The position numbers were made by a program, and so were the translations under genes. Shown one piece after another: positions 55,001 to 64,000 of a stretch of 64,000 bases of DNA (position 1 is its first letter; every line of letters starts with the position of its first letter). Source of the DNA: Corythoichthys intestinalis (lineage: Eukaryota > Chordata > Actinopteri > Syngnathiformes > Syngnathidae); assembly GCF_030265065.1 (NCBI RefSeq), contig NC_080408.1:32482501-32546500 (forward strand), given 5' to 3'. The notes under the pieces were generated by a model. The model saw only the letters and a list, made by a program, of their open reading frames with translations, made no database searches and was not told the DNA's origin.

Positions 55001-57588
55001 AGTTACTCAAATAAATGTAACTGAGTAAATGTAATGCGTTACTTCCCACCTCTTGAGTGGATTGGATGTAATTCGCAATGGCAGTGAATGATTTAAAGGC
55101 GACAGGCAACAAAATAATCCAGAAGTATAAGGATACTGCAATACTATATACACACATATGGCGGAAAACACTCGGGTGACTTGACGTTCCACTCTAAGAC
55201 CCCCAATTTGGCCAAATTTCAAAATTATCCTATATGCATGTGTGATACATCATTGGAAAGCTTAAAATCTCAATTTTCTGGGGGGAAAAAAATTTGAACA
55301 GGAGGGCATAAAAAAAATGATTATGATTAAGATATTGTCGCGTACTTGCCTCTTTTCAATCCAAAAACTCCATGTAGCATGTATCACCGAGTGTCGAGAC
55401 ACTGCTGTGAATGGCCGCAGCCGGATTTTGGGATTTTATGGGTGAAACATAACGGGCCGTGCAGAGACCGATGGATGGGCAGGTTCTCGTAAATCAAAAG
55501 GGGCACATGAACAAAAATTTAATAGACCTTACGACAACATAACTTCCAGTTTAACCAGCTTTACAGTATAATTGGCTGTGACTATGACCGGCTTTAATTG
55601 GGAGGGGGGAATAGTGAATAGAAATCAACACTGTCATCAACACTTTCTGGCTGTGACTCCATCTTTGCGTCTTTTCTTCCTTCAAACTCTTTCTTACTCA
55701 ACTTGTTCATCTGTGAATAAACCAAATCAGATGTTCACTGAGCCACCATCAACAGTTTTTTCAAAACTTAATTCATTATTAGGGAACTTAAAGATGTGTA
55801 CCTTTCTAGATAACGTGAAGAGATATTAGTATTTTTTTAAAAGGTGTTTTTGGTGTCCAAGTACTCGGTGGCGTGCCTGCACAGTCTGCCAGCACACACA
55901 TAAGCACAAAAAAAAAGCCCAAGTCAAAAAGGGCACTTTGGGCATGTGGGGGCAAAGGGGCAGGTGCTCAAGCACCCTCTGCCCCTCCTCCCCCATGCAC
56001 GTTCCTGCATGGTAATATAACAACGGTGGCAATGCAAAAATCGCACAGATCAAGGAGTGGTGGAAATTTTATTTTCATGTATTTACCCTTTTAATCGTTT
56101 TTTTTTTTTTTTTATATCATCTAAAATATCTGGGAAAATGCGACATTGACAACAAATATATAATAAAGCGATAGTTATGAGGTAGATTTCAGTGACTTAT
56201 TTTGAGACACAATTTTTTTCATTGTGATGTAATTTAAGTTTAAAATATATATATTTATAATTTTATAAATGCGTTTTTTTTAAACTAAATATTAAATTAA
56301 TGATTCTACGCTAAAAATGATAAGACATTTCAAATAATATAATTCTTTTTATGGCTGGGTTTAAACAAAAGCAGTTGTGCTGTGTCTGTAAACGGGGGTC
56401 TTCAGGGTAAAACGGACATAAAAATAGTTCGGGGGTTTATGGTGGCATGAAACTGCTATGGCAGCATAAAGACATATTTTTCTATCAAACACAACAGTTC
56501 TATTGGCTTAAAATACAGCAGTTTATTTTAAAAAGGGGTGCAAGAGCAGAAACTGCTTTTTTGCCATATATTTATCACACTGAAAATGTACAGCGACAAC
56601 AAAAAAAGATAACAACCATTGTATTCTGAGAATTTTGATTGACAGTTTCCTACATTTCAATATGTTGTGAGGTTTTGCCCCCTAATATAAAATTTTGCCA
56701 CCTAATGGCTTCATTTTCTTTCAAAGCTGAGAAGAATTTAGGCTGAATTTACGCATCTTGTGTCAATTTGCTGCAAGCCAATAAAAAAGGCACTGGGAAG
56801 CAGTTTTGACACTTCTGATCGAAATAAAATTGTAATTTAAAATTTATAGTGTACACACATCAGCATAGTTGACATGACAAAAGTATTGAAAATTTGACAA
56901 TCTTAAAAAATACGCATTAAAATTTCAAGTGATGTTTTTTATTTCCAGACATGTTTTCTTCCGTGAATTATAAATCATAAAAGTTGCGTGTAAAAAGACT
57001 AGGTAGGGAAAAAAAATGCCCCACCACTTGATCTCCCACTATTATTTAATTATTTTGATTAAGTATAATATCCCAATTTTGAAAATGTGGAAAATACAAT
57101 AGTCAAAAGAAGAAACTCCACAACTGACGTCATTTTGTGAACCATATTTGTGGAAATATTATAAAAAAACAACACGCTTAGTCACAGGGAATCCGATATG
57201 TCGTCAAGTGTCCAAATCTGGACTTCCTGTTGAGTGCGTTTGCGCGTGGGTGGGCATAGCCTGGGAGCTCACTGTGAGTCACTGCTAGTGGAAATGCATC
57301 CACTCAAATGTGGAGGATGGCATGAGTGATGAGTGTCTCTTGGCCTTTGATTGGCATGACAGCTTATAGGAGGTGACGCAACTTGCTTGCTTTCACTCAT
57401 GTACAAAAATAGACTGGTTTGGTCTTAGAAGAAGAAAATGAATAGTGGTTGTGGCCTCACTGGACATAGAAAATAAAGTAGTGTTCTTGTTCTTTTCAGG
57501 TACGAAGCGCAGCAAAAAAGACTGCCACATCATACGCCACTTTGAGAACCCTTACCTTATCGAAACCAGCATCTGCAATGAGGATTAA
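49085..57588 (+). CDS. itm2c: Integral membrane protein 2 (BRI family, BRICHOS), six exons, complete
   Basis: Type II single-pass membrane protein of the ITM2/BRI family; a furin-like protease frees a C-terminal peptide in the secretory path. Exons: 49085-49165, 50998-51144, 51559-51741, 51811-51921, 52002-52149 and 57500-57588; phases agree, giving 252 aa (human paralogues 263-269). Membrane helix about residues 48-69 (CAVVVVLIVMVGVALGSILA). BRICHOS region about 117-220 with family motifs FISVPVPNFGKGDPADIVHD, NLTAYWDKDLDNCYI and C207. RTKR (224-227) is a canonical furin site. The released 25-residue peptide has cysteines at positions 5 and 22, as in Bri2, around IRHFENPYLIETSIC. The donor of exon 2 is GTAGCG, unusual but GT. 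Paralogue choice (itm2c rather than itm2a/b) rests on the per2/hes6/snorc neighbourhood; the sequence is divergent. Confidence 0.93.
49166..50355 (+). other. itm2c intron 1, repeat-bearing
   Basis: Contains poly-A tracts and, at 49874-50270, two similar blocks (AAATCACATTAAAATCAATA; AGGAAATAAAATTATACATA) of the GTGCTTTACAT retroposon tail also seen at 18262. A short AATAGAATAGCCCTTTGTCA repeat lies at 49718. Confidence 0.5.
50356..50775 (+). repeat. Direct repeat in itm2c intron 1 (partner 47385-47882)
   Basis: See partner: same order of shared blocks, about 80-90% alike by eye, with small indels and a T-run at 50580-50595. Confidence 0.75.
52632..54151 (-). mobile_element. Tigger/pogo-like element, copy 3, expanded by a minisatellite
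   Basis: Ends CAGTGGTACCTCTACATACG and CGTATGTCGAGGTACCACTG with TA borders. Minus-strand N-terminal transposase remnant around 53990-53895 reads [20 protein letters not shown] then EGGVRVRELA. The middle (53283-53705) is a minisatellite absent from copies 1 and 2. Confidence 0.88.
53340..53705. repeat. Self-complementary minisatellite
   Basis: About a dozen imperfect units built from TTTTGCCACATGGCAAAA and AATGCCACATGGC. The core TGCCACATGGCA is a perfect palindrome, so neighbouring units can pair on either strand. Long frames on both strands here are by-products of the repeat. Confidence 0.9.
55151..56572. mobile_element. GGCGGAAAACAC-terminus element, copy 3 (inverted, with insertion)
   Basis: Left CATATGGCGGAAAACACTCG; right TTGCCATATA. 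Inverted relative to copies 1 and 2. Interrupted about 55450-56010 by roughly 560 bp of unrelated sequence (starting near ACGGGCCGTGCAGAGACC). Confidence 0.7.
56573..57499 (+). other. End of itm2c intron 5, no recognised repeat
   Basis: AT-rich intronic sequence ending in TTCTTTTCAG before the last exon; no repeat termini or RNA gene seen. Confidence 0.45.
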
Positions 57589-57714
57589 GTCCACCGACCA
57601 ACTGTTTCGAGTTTTCGTCAAGAATTCTCACCTCGAACTTCTGCACTTAATTTTCATTTTTCATTTTTTCCCCCCCATCTCGAGTGATTGTTTTTACTAG
57701 TGTGCATGTGTATC

Positions 57715-57915
57715 AATGTGGTGGAGGAGTGGTTAGCACATCTTCCATGTATTGGAGTTGACATGTTCTCACTGTGGGTTTTCCCCGGGTACTCCGGTTT
57801 CCTCCCATACTACAAAAACATGTTAAAAAGTGTGAATGGTTTTGTGACTTGTGACTGGCTGCCAACAAGTAACCCAGCCTCTGGCTCAGTCAGCTGGGAA
57901 AGGCAACCCAAGTGA
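57715..57915 (+). repeat. tRNA-SINE-like retroposon remnant in itm2c 3' UTR
   Basis: GTGGTTAGCACATCTTCCAT resembles a tRNA A-box region. GGGTACTCCGGTTTCCTCCC and CAGTCAGCTGGGAAAGGC are the familiar body of a widespread fish SINE. The B-box portion is lost. It lies between the itm2c stop and its polyadenylation signal. Confidence 0.6.
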
Positions 57916-58337
57916 GAATGGCAAATTTTAAACAAAGAATAGCTAATTTTACTAAACAATTTACTTAGAATGTGCAGCTTCAGTTGCAGGCTTTTTATGA
58001 TTTGAATGTTTGAAAAAAATACCTCATGTAGTTTAGAAGTGAGTCAAATAGTAAAGGACTTTTGATTGTTACAAAGCAATATATGAATTTACATATGCGC
58101 TGCGTGGTATCATGATTTCGTACATTTGTAGTTTACAAACGGCTTCGGACTGTAAATAGAGCGACAGAACTAAGTTATTGACCGTGTGAATATTAAGATT
58201 ACTTGACTGTAGATAATTGAAATCACTGATCTTCCCATTGTGGTGATTGTCAACTTTAGAAAATCATTAATTTGGGTTATCAGTCTCAGTTGACGTGATA
58301 CATGTGAGTATTATCTATTGAAGTGTCTTGCTGCTTT

Positions 58338-58343
58338 AATAAA
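58338..58343 (+). promoter_or_regulatory. itm2c: itm2c polyadenylation signal
   Basis: AATAAA about 750 nt after the stop codon at 57586-57588, the first canonical hexamer I see on this strand. Confidence 0.65.
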
Positions 58344-58647
58344 CTATTCATCACTTTGGTCTTTTTCAACAAATTTATTACGTAAAACAACATGGCAATT
58401 TGCATTGTATCAATACATTGGCCCAAAGGTGGGCAAAGTGCACACCCAGAGCATAAAAAGGGAATGACTAGTAATTGGGCAATATCATTACTATTACACG
58501 AGGAACTAGAATAGACCCTACTCACGTGACGTCACAGCCACGCCCCCGCGCCATGTTGTCCGTATACTCGTCATGTTAATGCATTAGCGCTTCGTAAATT
58601 CCTCCTATTATGGCATGTTCTTCTGCTCGTTAATATTAATAATCAAA

Positions 58648-58823
58648 ATGGTGAAGTCGTGTGTGGCGGTCGGTTGCAAAAACAGAAGATAGACGGAGAG
58701 ACTTGAAGTTTTACCGTATTCCGAGAGACCCAGAGAAGAGACTGAGATTGACTGCTGCAATTCGACGAGAAAACTGGGCTCCAAACGATTACAACAGATT
58801 ATGTAGTAGTCATTTTATATCTG
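58648..58823 (+). pseudogene. THAP zinc-finger exon of a transposon
   Basis: ATG, then VKSCVAVGCKNR in one frame, then LKFYRIPRDPEKRLRLTAA and RRENWAPNDYNRLCSSHF in another, ending at a GTAAGA donor. This is the C2CH pattern of a THAP DNA-binding domain: C-x4-C near the start and C-x2-H near the end. A frameshift with a stop lies in the loop between them (about 58685), so this copy is dead. In full-length relatives the domain would bind the element's own ends. Confidence 0.85.
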
Positions 58824-59213
58824 GTAAGATGCATTTAATATATATTTAGAGGGTTTTGGGCTGACAACCACAATTAAGATCATTGCTAGGCTAATCGCCG
58901 ACAACATACACTCAGACGTTGTGAATGAACTACCTGAAAATATATAATTATAAGGGGATAATCAGACAGTTGTCATACAATGAATTTACAACTTCACTAT
59001 TGAGGTCAAAAGCATAAAAAATCAACTAGGGACAATCTGGAGTAGTGCTATCGCACTTCATATTTATTACATATATATGTAGTGAGTGCTATCGCTAAAC
59101 CATATAAACATTAAAAACCCTAGCTCCATTGACAAATAACATGAAATACATTAGACTTCACAGTGGATGTTAGCAAGAACAAAAGATTTTGAATTGAAAA
59201 TTTCGTAACTCAC

Positions 59214-59539
59214 CTTCCCGAGCACACGATAGATTCCTGCCGAATTTTCGTGGACGAGGACCTGTTTCACCCAACCAGCAACAAGTTTTTCAAACTTTCG
59301 TGAGAATAGGCTGATTTTGTGTGGACAAGATAGTTGTAAATATCAGGGTAGCTAGCAGATGTCAGGCAAAGACTGCGAAGACAGCGGGTCGAAGAACATC
59401 GATTTAGGCATCAAATATGGATCTGGCGAATGGATAAACTGAAGCTTTTCCACATACCGCCTTTTATGCAACGCATCCAATGAGTTTACGGCGTCAGATA
59501 ACACCGGGGCGTTCATGAATTGCTCTATAACTTGCACGA
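59214..59539 (-). pseudogene. Second transposon exon, unrecognised domain
   Basis: Between an AATTAG acceptor (minus strand, at 59540) and a GTGAGT donor (59213). The frame reads HSPDPYLMPKSMFFDPLSSQ, then after a stop YPDIYNYLVHTKSAYSHESL, then after a frameshift AGWVKQVLVHENSAGIYRVL. I associate this with large fish transposon proteins that also carry a YqaJ-like nuclease, from memory only. Downstream exons are deleted. Confidence 0.6.
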
Positions 59540-59878
59540 CTAATTGAAAACAATGAGAATAGGTCTAAAAAATACGGACAATATGGCGGCCGGATACAGT
59601 GACACGTCATTTTGTGACGTAGGTGAGTAGGGTCTATACAGTAGCTTTTATGCAGACACGAGAGGAAATTGAGAATTAATGCAAGATTAGCTGCCTATTT
59701 TTTTTAACTGAGTAAAATCTGGTTTCCATGTAATTTATGTCACGCATTTTCTGGGAAAATATTTTTTATAATATAGCTAAACTTTCTCCATTAGGGAACC
59801 TGCCAGAGCGTAAACACACAATCCAGGACACTCAAAAACATAGACTGAAAAACACCCACTGAGGCGTCCAAACCCATT

Positions 59879-59988
59879 TTAGGAGGCTGTGAACTTCCTG
59901 AGCGTGATAACAATGAGCGCCAGGAGGACAGACGCTCCCAGGAAGACTGCGATGACGATGGCAGTGATAGCTCCTGGTCCAAGAACCC
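59879..59988 (-). CDS. snorc: SNORC last exon (chondrocyte membrane proteoglycan), partial
   Basis: SNORC is a small single-pass surface proteoglycan of cartilage. On the minus strand, after a TGTAG acceptor, the exon encodes (G)VLGPGAITAIVIAVFLGASV followed by LLALIVITLRKFTAS and TAA (59881-59879). That is a LGPGAI entry motif, one membrane helix and the short basic tail RKF-AS. It matches my recollection of human SNORC (LGPGAIAAIVIA...LRKFSAS) almost residue for residue. The signal peptide and acidic ectodomain exons must lie to the right, beyond the window or hidden past a 3-kb transposon. The phase requires one G from the previous exon. Confidence 0.85.
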
Positions 59989-60515
59989 CTACACATGAAC
60001 ACAAACAAAAAATTGTATTAAGGTCTTTGTTAATCTTTGTTAACACTTGAAATTATTTTGAGTTAGTGTAACAAAAGCATGTCTCATAATGTCAGCTCAA
60101 GTGTTCAACAGCAGAATTACACCAATAATTACACACTTATTCCACTACCAAGTACTGGACTGCTAGCCAAGGGGTTGGGGTTTGTCCAAACTATGGCTTG
60201 TGAGCCAACTGTGGCCGGCTGCTCAGTTTTTAAAGTATGAAAGTATAGAACACAGCGTGCACGAGATGCATAATTCAGCCTAAATTTTGTTGCACTTCAG
60301 TTTTAACGAAGCTAGTCACTTAAACAGTCCCTCTCCAATTAGTTCAGGGGTCAAAACCTGATATGTTGAAATCCATCTAGGAAATTGTAGAATTTCAGTA
60401 TTTTTAATCTATATGAATTTATATTTTTTAAATGATCTAATGTGATCAATTAAGCTGTTTTAGTTGTGCTCTTTGTTCTGCAAAGTTTGTTTCAGTAGTG
60501 CAAATATAAATACCA
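59989..60515 (-). other. snorc intron segment, no recognised repeat
   Basis: No upstream snorc exon could be identified here: I looked on the minus strand for an acidic Ser/Thr-rich frame with a donor and found none. Confidence 0.45.
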
Positions 60516-60868
60516 GAGTTTATTAGTGGTGTCAACAATAATCGATGCGCCGATGCATCCCGATGCAGGGCATGGACGATTCGATTCGGGCAACAAGCCG
60601 AATCGATTCAGCACATTTTATAAGTACGTTAAAAAATCTTCCCTTCGCAATTCCGGTGATGCAACGGATTTGGTTTCCCCATTTGTATTATTATTCTCAT
60701 GTTTCATTTTTTACACACTGCATAACTCTGGTCAAGTTTCCCACCAACATCGTAGAAGCCAAAATGTCTCCAGATGTCTGCTTTCAATGTCTTAGGTGCA
60801 TCAATAATCTTTCTCGCTCCCTCTTTCTCCGCTTCAGCCATTGTTATGTTATGTTATGTCTTATCTCT

Positions 60869-61631
60869 TAGAGGTTAGATCTTGTGCCCGAACCCGAACG
60901 GGTCAGTCCCAAAATGTTAAGCATTCACGTTCGGGTTGGGTCGGGTCGGGCTGCTGCGCCGGACTAATAAATTATTTTTAAAAAATGGGATAAAACCGAG
61001 AGCAGGCTCTCTGTATTGTGCATTTGCTTGTGCATGCACATGAATCCATGGCGCCACCCGCTTTTTCTTCTTCTCCGTTGTGGCGCTTGCGATTCGTTAC
61101 GAAAGACACTTTTATTTATGCACACAAAGGCAACACAAATGTTATCCTTTTGAATCTTCTCCTCTGTGTGTCTGCAAAATCGCATATTGTTTTCTTATAT
61201 TAAACTTTCCCAGCGTTATTTTGTTGTGTAAATGCTTCATAAAAATATGTAGACTATTTAAACATTAAGAAGACTTGCGTTTTTTTTCCTGCCAACTGAG
61301 AATTCGTTACGACACTTTTTTATGCACACAAAGGCAACACAAATGTGATCCTTTTGAATCTTCTCCTCTGTGTGTCTGCAAAATCGCATATTGTTTTCTT
61401 ATATTAAACTTTCCCAGCGTTATTTTGTTGTGTAAATGCTTTTATCATGATCATAAAAATATGTAGACTATTTAAACATTAAGAAAACGTTTTTTCTGCC
61501 AACTCAAAGAAATGAAAATAAATTGCTGCTGCTGCGTTTTTTTTTCCGCGTTACTCCAAGTCGGGTCGGGCTTCAATACCAGCGGGCCGTGTCGGGTCGG
61601 GCTGGATTTTTTAGGCCCGATCTAACCTCTA
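60869..61631. mobile_element. hAT element (TAGAGGTTAGAT termini) with tandem duplication
   Basis: Ends TAGAGGTTAGATCTTGTGCC and GGCCCGATCTAACCTCTA with sub-terminal CGGGTCGGG arrays. The flanking octamers share only six of eight bases (TTATCTCT, CAATCTCT). A unit of about 205 bp is duplicated head to tail (61092-61301, 61302-61500). Confidence 0.75.
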
Positions 61632-62191
61632 CAATCTCTCTGCTCTCTCGATTGCAAAAAAATGATATTTCCTCATGTTGAAACAGATTGTTATGGCTGC
61701 TAAAATTCTGCTGCACTTCATTTTAATTCATTTTTTATTGTCATGTGGTAGTTACTGATTGCATTTCTAAGTTGATTGCACATATCTAGTGGGCTAGGCC
61801 TACATTTGACTTTTGTTCTACATTGCAATTTAGTTGATGTTTTGTTTGCAACTGATCCCTGGATTGTTACTGCGATAAAGATTTTTATTTTTATTGATGG
61901 GTCGTCGTGACTAAAATACAGTGACTGTTATTACTGATTTTGCACAGGAGTTCAGATGTTGCACTGTGTGAAAGGCTGCTAAAGTGTGTAAAAAAAAAAA
62001 AAAAAAAAAGAGAGAAAGCCCTGGTCTCATTCAAAGCACCAATTAAATGCTGTGATCTTTTTTTTTTTTTAATATATATATCTGAAAATATTTTCATTTG
62101 ACTTCAACCAGGAGTGACACAAGAGCCAATAAAAAGTTGTTTAATGTCTGACCGCTTGTGTTGCCTCATGATTCACGAAAAATATGCTTTG

Positions 62192-63388
62192 TAGAGCTGA
62201 AACGAGTACTCGAGCAACTCGAGTAACTCGAGTTTAAAAACTGATCCGAGTGATTTTATTCACCTCGAGTAATCGTTTATTTTGACAGGTCTAAGCATCA
62301 CGTTTTGTTAGGACTACTTTTAATGCGGGACAACGCGCTGTCACGTGCGGAGAGGAAGAAGGGGAAAAAAAAAAAACTTACTGCAGCCGACAGCCGCCAC
62401 AAACGACGCCGACGTTGCTAAATACTAGCCCGCACAATGCTACATTGGTAACAGGCAGCGTCTGGCGCGTCTCATAGAGATCACATGTATGTTGAACTAG
62501 ATGCGAAATGACAGAGTCGGCCGCGTCTGGGCAGCGTTTGTAAACAGCCGCCATCTTAAAGCAGTACAGCGCTAAGCGCTAATAAAGAGCGCTAATAAAG
62601 AGCGCTAAGCGCTAATAAATAAGATTAACGTTACTGTCGCTACTAGCTCACGGAACGTTAGCCCTGCGGAGGGCTAGGTTTCAATTAATTATGACCACTG
62701 TCGATGCGTGGCTAACGTGTCTTACATACAGGCTTTAACATAACATAGCATTGTGGAGTGATGAGGGTGTAAAATAAAAACTTAATCATGCTAACTATCA
62801 ATTTTAGCTCAGTAGTCATTGCTGGATAAAACACCAAGTAGCACTGGTCCCTAATGTGCTCCAATACAGCCTGTATCATACATTTATTTTGAACACTGCA
62901 AAAACTCAAAATCCTATCAGGACTTACAGTTTAGACTAACTTAAAACTTAACTAGAACTTAAAAATGGCTTGACACAAAGAGAAATTCAATTGAAACACG
63001 TGGGAAAAAAATCCTAACTTTTAAGTGATTTGTGTTATCAAGCGTAACGGCATTTTTAGGTAAGATATATATATATAATAATAAGATCTAAAAATTTTTT
63101 GAGTGAAAGCAGTGAATTAGTCTTTTTTTTTGAATTAGTCTTTTTTTTTTTTTAATTCTAGTTACACCTGAGATGCAATTGTTGGCTGTTTTCAACAATA
63201 TACAACGAAAATAAAGACATTGATTGACTGAAAATGGTTCAAGATTAGATGAAATGTCTTGTTTTCTCATGTATATGTATAATTGCTCTTCACCTAAAAA
63301 TATATTTGTTTTATCCGATTACTCGATTAATCGATAGAATTTTCAGTCGATTACTCGATTACTAAAATATTTGATAGCTGCAGCCCTA
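62192..63388. mobile_element. hAT element (TAGAGCTG / CAGCCCTA termini)
   Basis: Ends TAGAGCTGAAACGAGTACTC and ATAGCTGCAGCCCTA with a perfect octamer ATGCTTTG (62184-62191, 63389-63396). Sub-terminal ACTCGAGTAACTCGAG and GATTACTCGATTA arrays. Short GCGCTAATAAAGA tandem units near 62571-62620. Confidence 0.88.
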
Positions 63389-63610
63389 ATGCTTTGCTTT
63401 AGAATTTTAATGCATCCCAGGCTTTGGCATCGCGATGCATTGCCTAATCGAACTGAATCGAATCGTGGCCCTCCGAATCGTAATCAAATCGAATCGTGAG
63501 GGCAGTGCCGATGCACACCTCTAGTGTTTATACAGTATATCAATATCCTCATACCAAAGGGCATAGGTTTGGGCTAAACATTTGTAGGGACGTTATAACA
63601 GCATAAGCTA

Positions 63611-64000
63611 CAGTGCTGGCCAAAAGTATTGGCACCGCTACAATTCTTTCAGATAATGCTCAAATTTCTCCTAGAAAATGATTGCAATTATAAATGCTTT
63701 GGTAGTAATACTTTCTTTTTATTTGCTTGCAATGAAAAAAAGAAAAGAGAATGGGGAAAAAAAAAAAAATCATTATCATTTTACCAAAAGCTCCAAAAAT
63801 GGGCCGGAGATAAGTATTGGCACCCTAAGCCTAATACGTGGTAGCACAACCTTTACACAAAATAACTGCGACCAAATTGCCATTTTCAGATCTCTCCACA
63901 GGTGATCTATGGGATTCAGGTCTGGACCCATTGCAGGCCTCTTTAGAAATCTCCAGTGCTTTCTCTCAAACCATTTTCTAGTGCTTTTTGAAGTGTGTTT
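63611..64000. mobile_element. Tc1 element, left part (runs off window)
   Basis: TA then CAGTGCTGGCCAAAAGTATT, continuing through GGGCCGGAGATAAGTATTGG and ATCTATGGGATTCAGGTCTG, which is the transposase 3' region read from the far side. Same family as 20072-21830. Right end outside the window. Confidence 0.8.

Larger units (their letters stand above)
52360..55055. mobile_element. hAT element of the AGAGGTGGGTAG family in itm2c intron 5
   Basis: Ends CAGAGCTGGGTAGAGTTGCC and CGTTACTTCCCACCTCTTG with a perfect octamer AGTGGATT (52352-52359, 55056-55063). Hosts a Tigger-like element (52632-54151) and a decayed CAGGGGTCAGCGACC hAT fragment (about 54395-54800). Confidence 0.88.
58511..59637. mobile_element. 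THAP-exon DNA transposon, internally deleted (ISL2EU-like?)
   Basis: Ends ATAGACCCTACTCACGTGAC and the complement of GTGACGTAGGTGAGTAGGGTCTAT form inverted repeats of about 22-25 bp, with an AT or TA dinucleotide at each edge. A THAP exon lies on the plus strand at the left and a second exon on the minus strand at the right, both pointing inward. Two-gene layout, 2-bp target and THAP fit what I recall of ISL2EU elements; assignment is tentative. Confidence 0.7.
60524..63523. mobile_element. hAT element (ATCGATGC-rich termini), 3.0 kb with two nested hATs
   Basis: Ends TAGTGGTGTCAACAATAATC and CCGATGCACACCTCTA; flanks GAGTTTAT / GTGTTTAT differ at one base. Sub-terminal CGATGCATC and GAATCGATTC motifs occur at both ends. 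Nested elements lie at 60869-61631 and 62192-63388. Confidence 0.8.

Overview
This window is nuclear DNA from a teleost fish. Intron-rich vertebrate genes with consensus GT/AG splice sites sit in a sea of DNA transposons (hAT, Tc1, pogo/Tigger-like, a THAP-bearing element) plus RTE-like LINE fragments, the repeat mix typical of ray-finned fish. I cannot name the species.

Four host genes are supported, in alternating orientation. (1) 53-17619, + strand: the 3' half of a Period clock gene, best called per2, ending with the cryptochrome-binding region. (2) 37045-35169, - strand: a complete four-exon hes6 gene, with a bHLH, an Orange domain and a terminal WRPW. (3) 49085-57588, + strand: a complete six-exon ITM2/BRI family gene (itm2c-like), with one membrane segment, a BRICHOS domain, a furin site and a Bri-type peptide. 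(4) 59988-59879, - strand: the last exon of snorc, a small cartilage membrane proteoglycan; the rest of that gene lies to the right. From recall, human PER2, HES6, ITM2C and SNORC all map to 2q37, so the block looks like preserved ancestral synteny and supports the per2 and itm2c names.

Layout: per2 introns 2 and 3 (1966-9362, 9571-13226) and intron 5 (13699-17418) are mostly transposons nested inside one another. The per2-hes6 interval (18.1-35.1 kb) holds an apparently intact Tc1 transposon with a 339-aa DD34E transposase, an RTE-like LINE with a central deletion, a large stack of hAT elements, and a second near-identical but truncated Tc1 copy. It also contains about 2 kb with no repeat I recognise (25.56-27.57 kb). 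The hes6-itm2c interval (37.2-49.0 kb) is dominated by one old repeat torn open by three hAT-type insertions at essentially the same 8-bp target, then by an unclassified GC-rich segment and a LINE 5' fragment. itm2c intron 5 and the snorc intron carry further hAT nests, and a THAP-exon transposon lies between those two genes.

The four host genes have unrelated roles: circadian repression, neurogenic/somitic bHLH regulation, BRI-peptide precursor and chondrocyte surface protein. They are neighbours by ancestry, not a pathway. The most notable biology here is the transposon archaeology: many 8-bp and TA target duplications can be read directly, giving a relative order of insertions. I saw no tRNA, rRNA or CRISPR array, and no retroviral or other capsid-bearing element.
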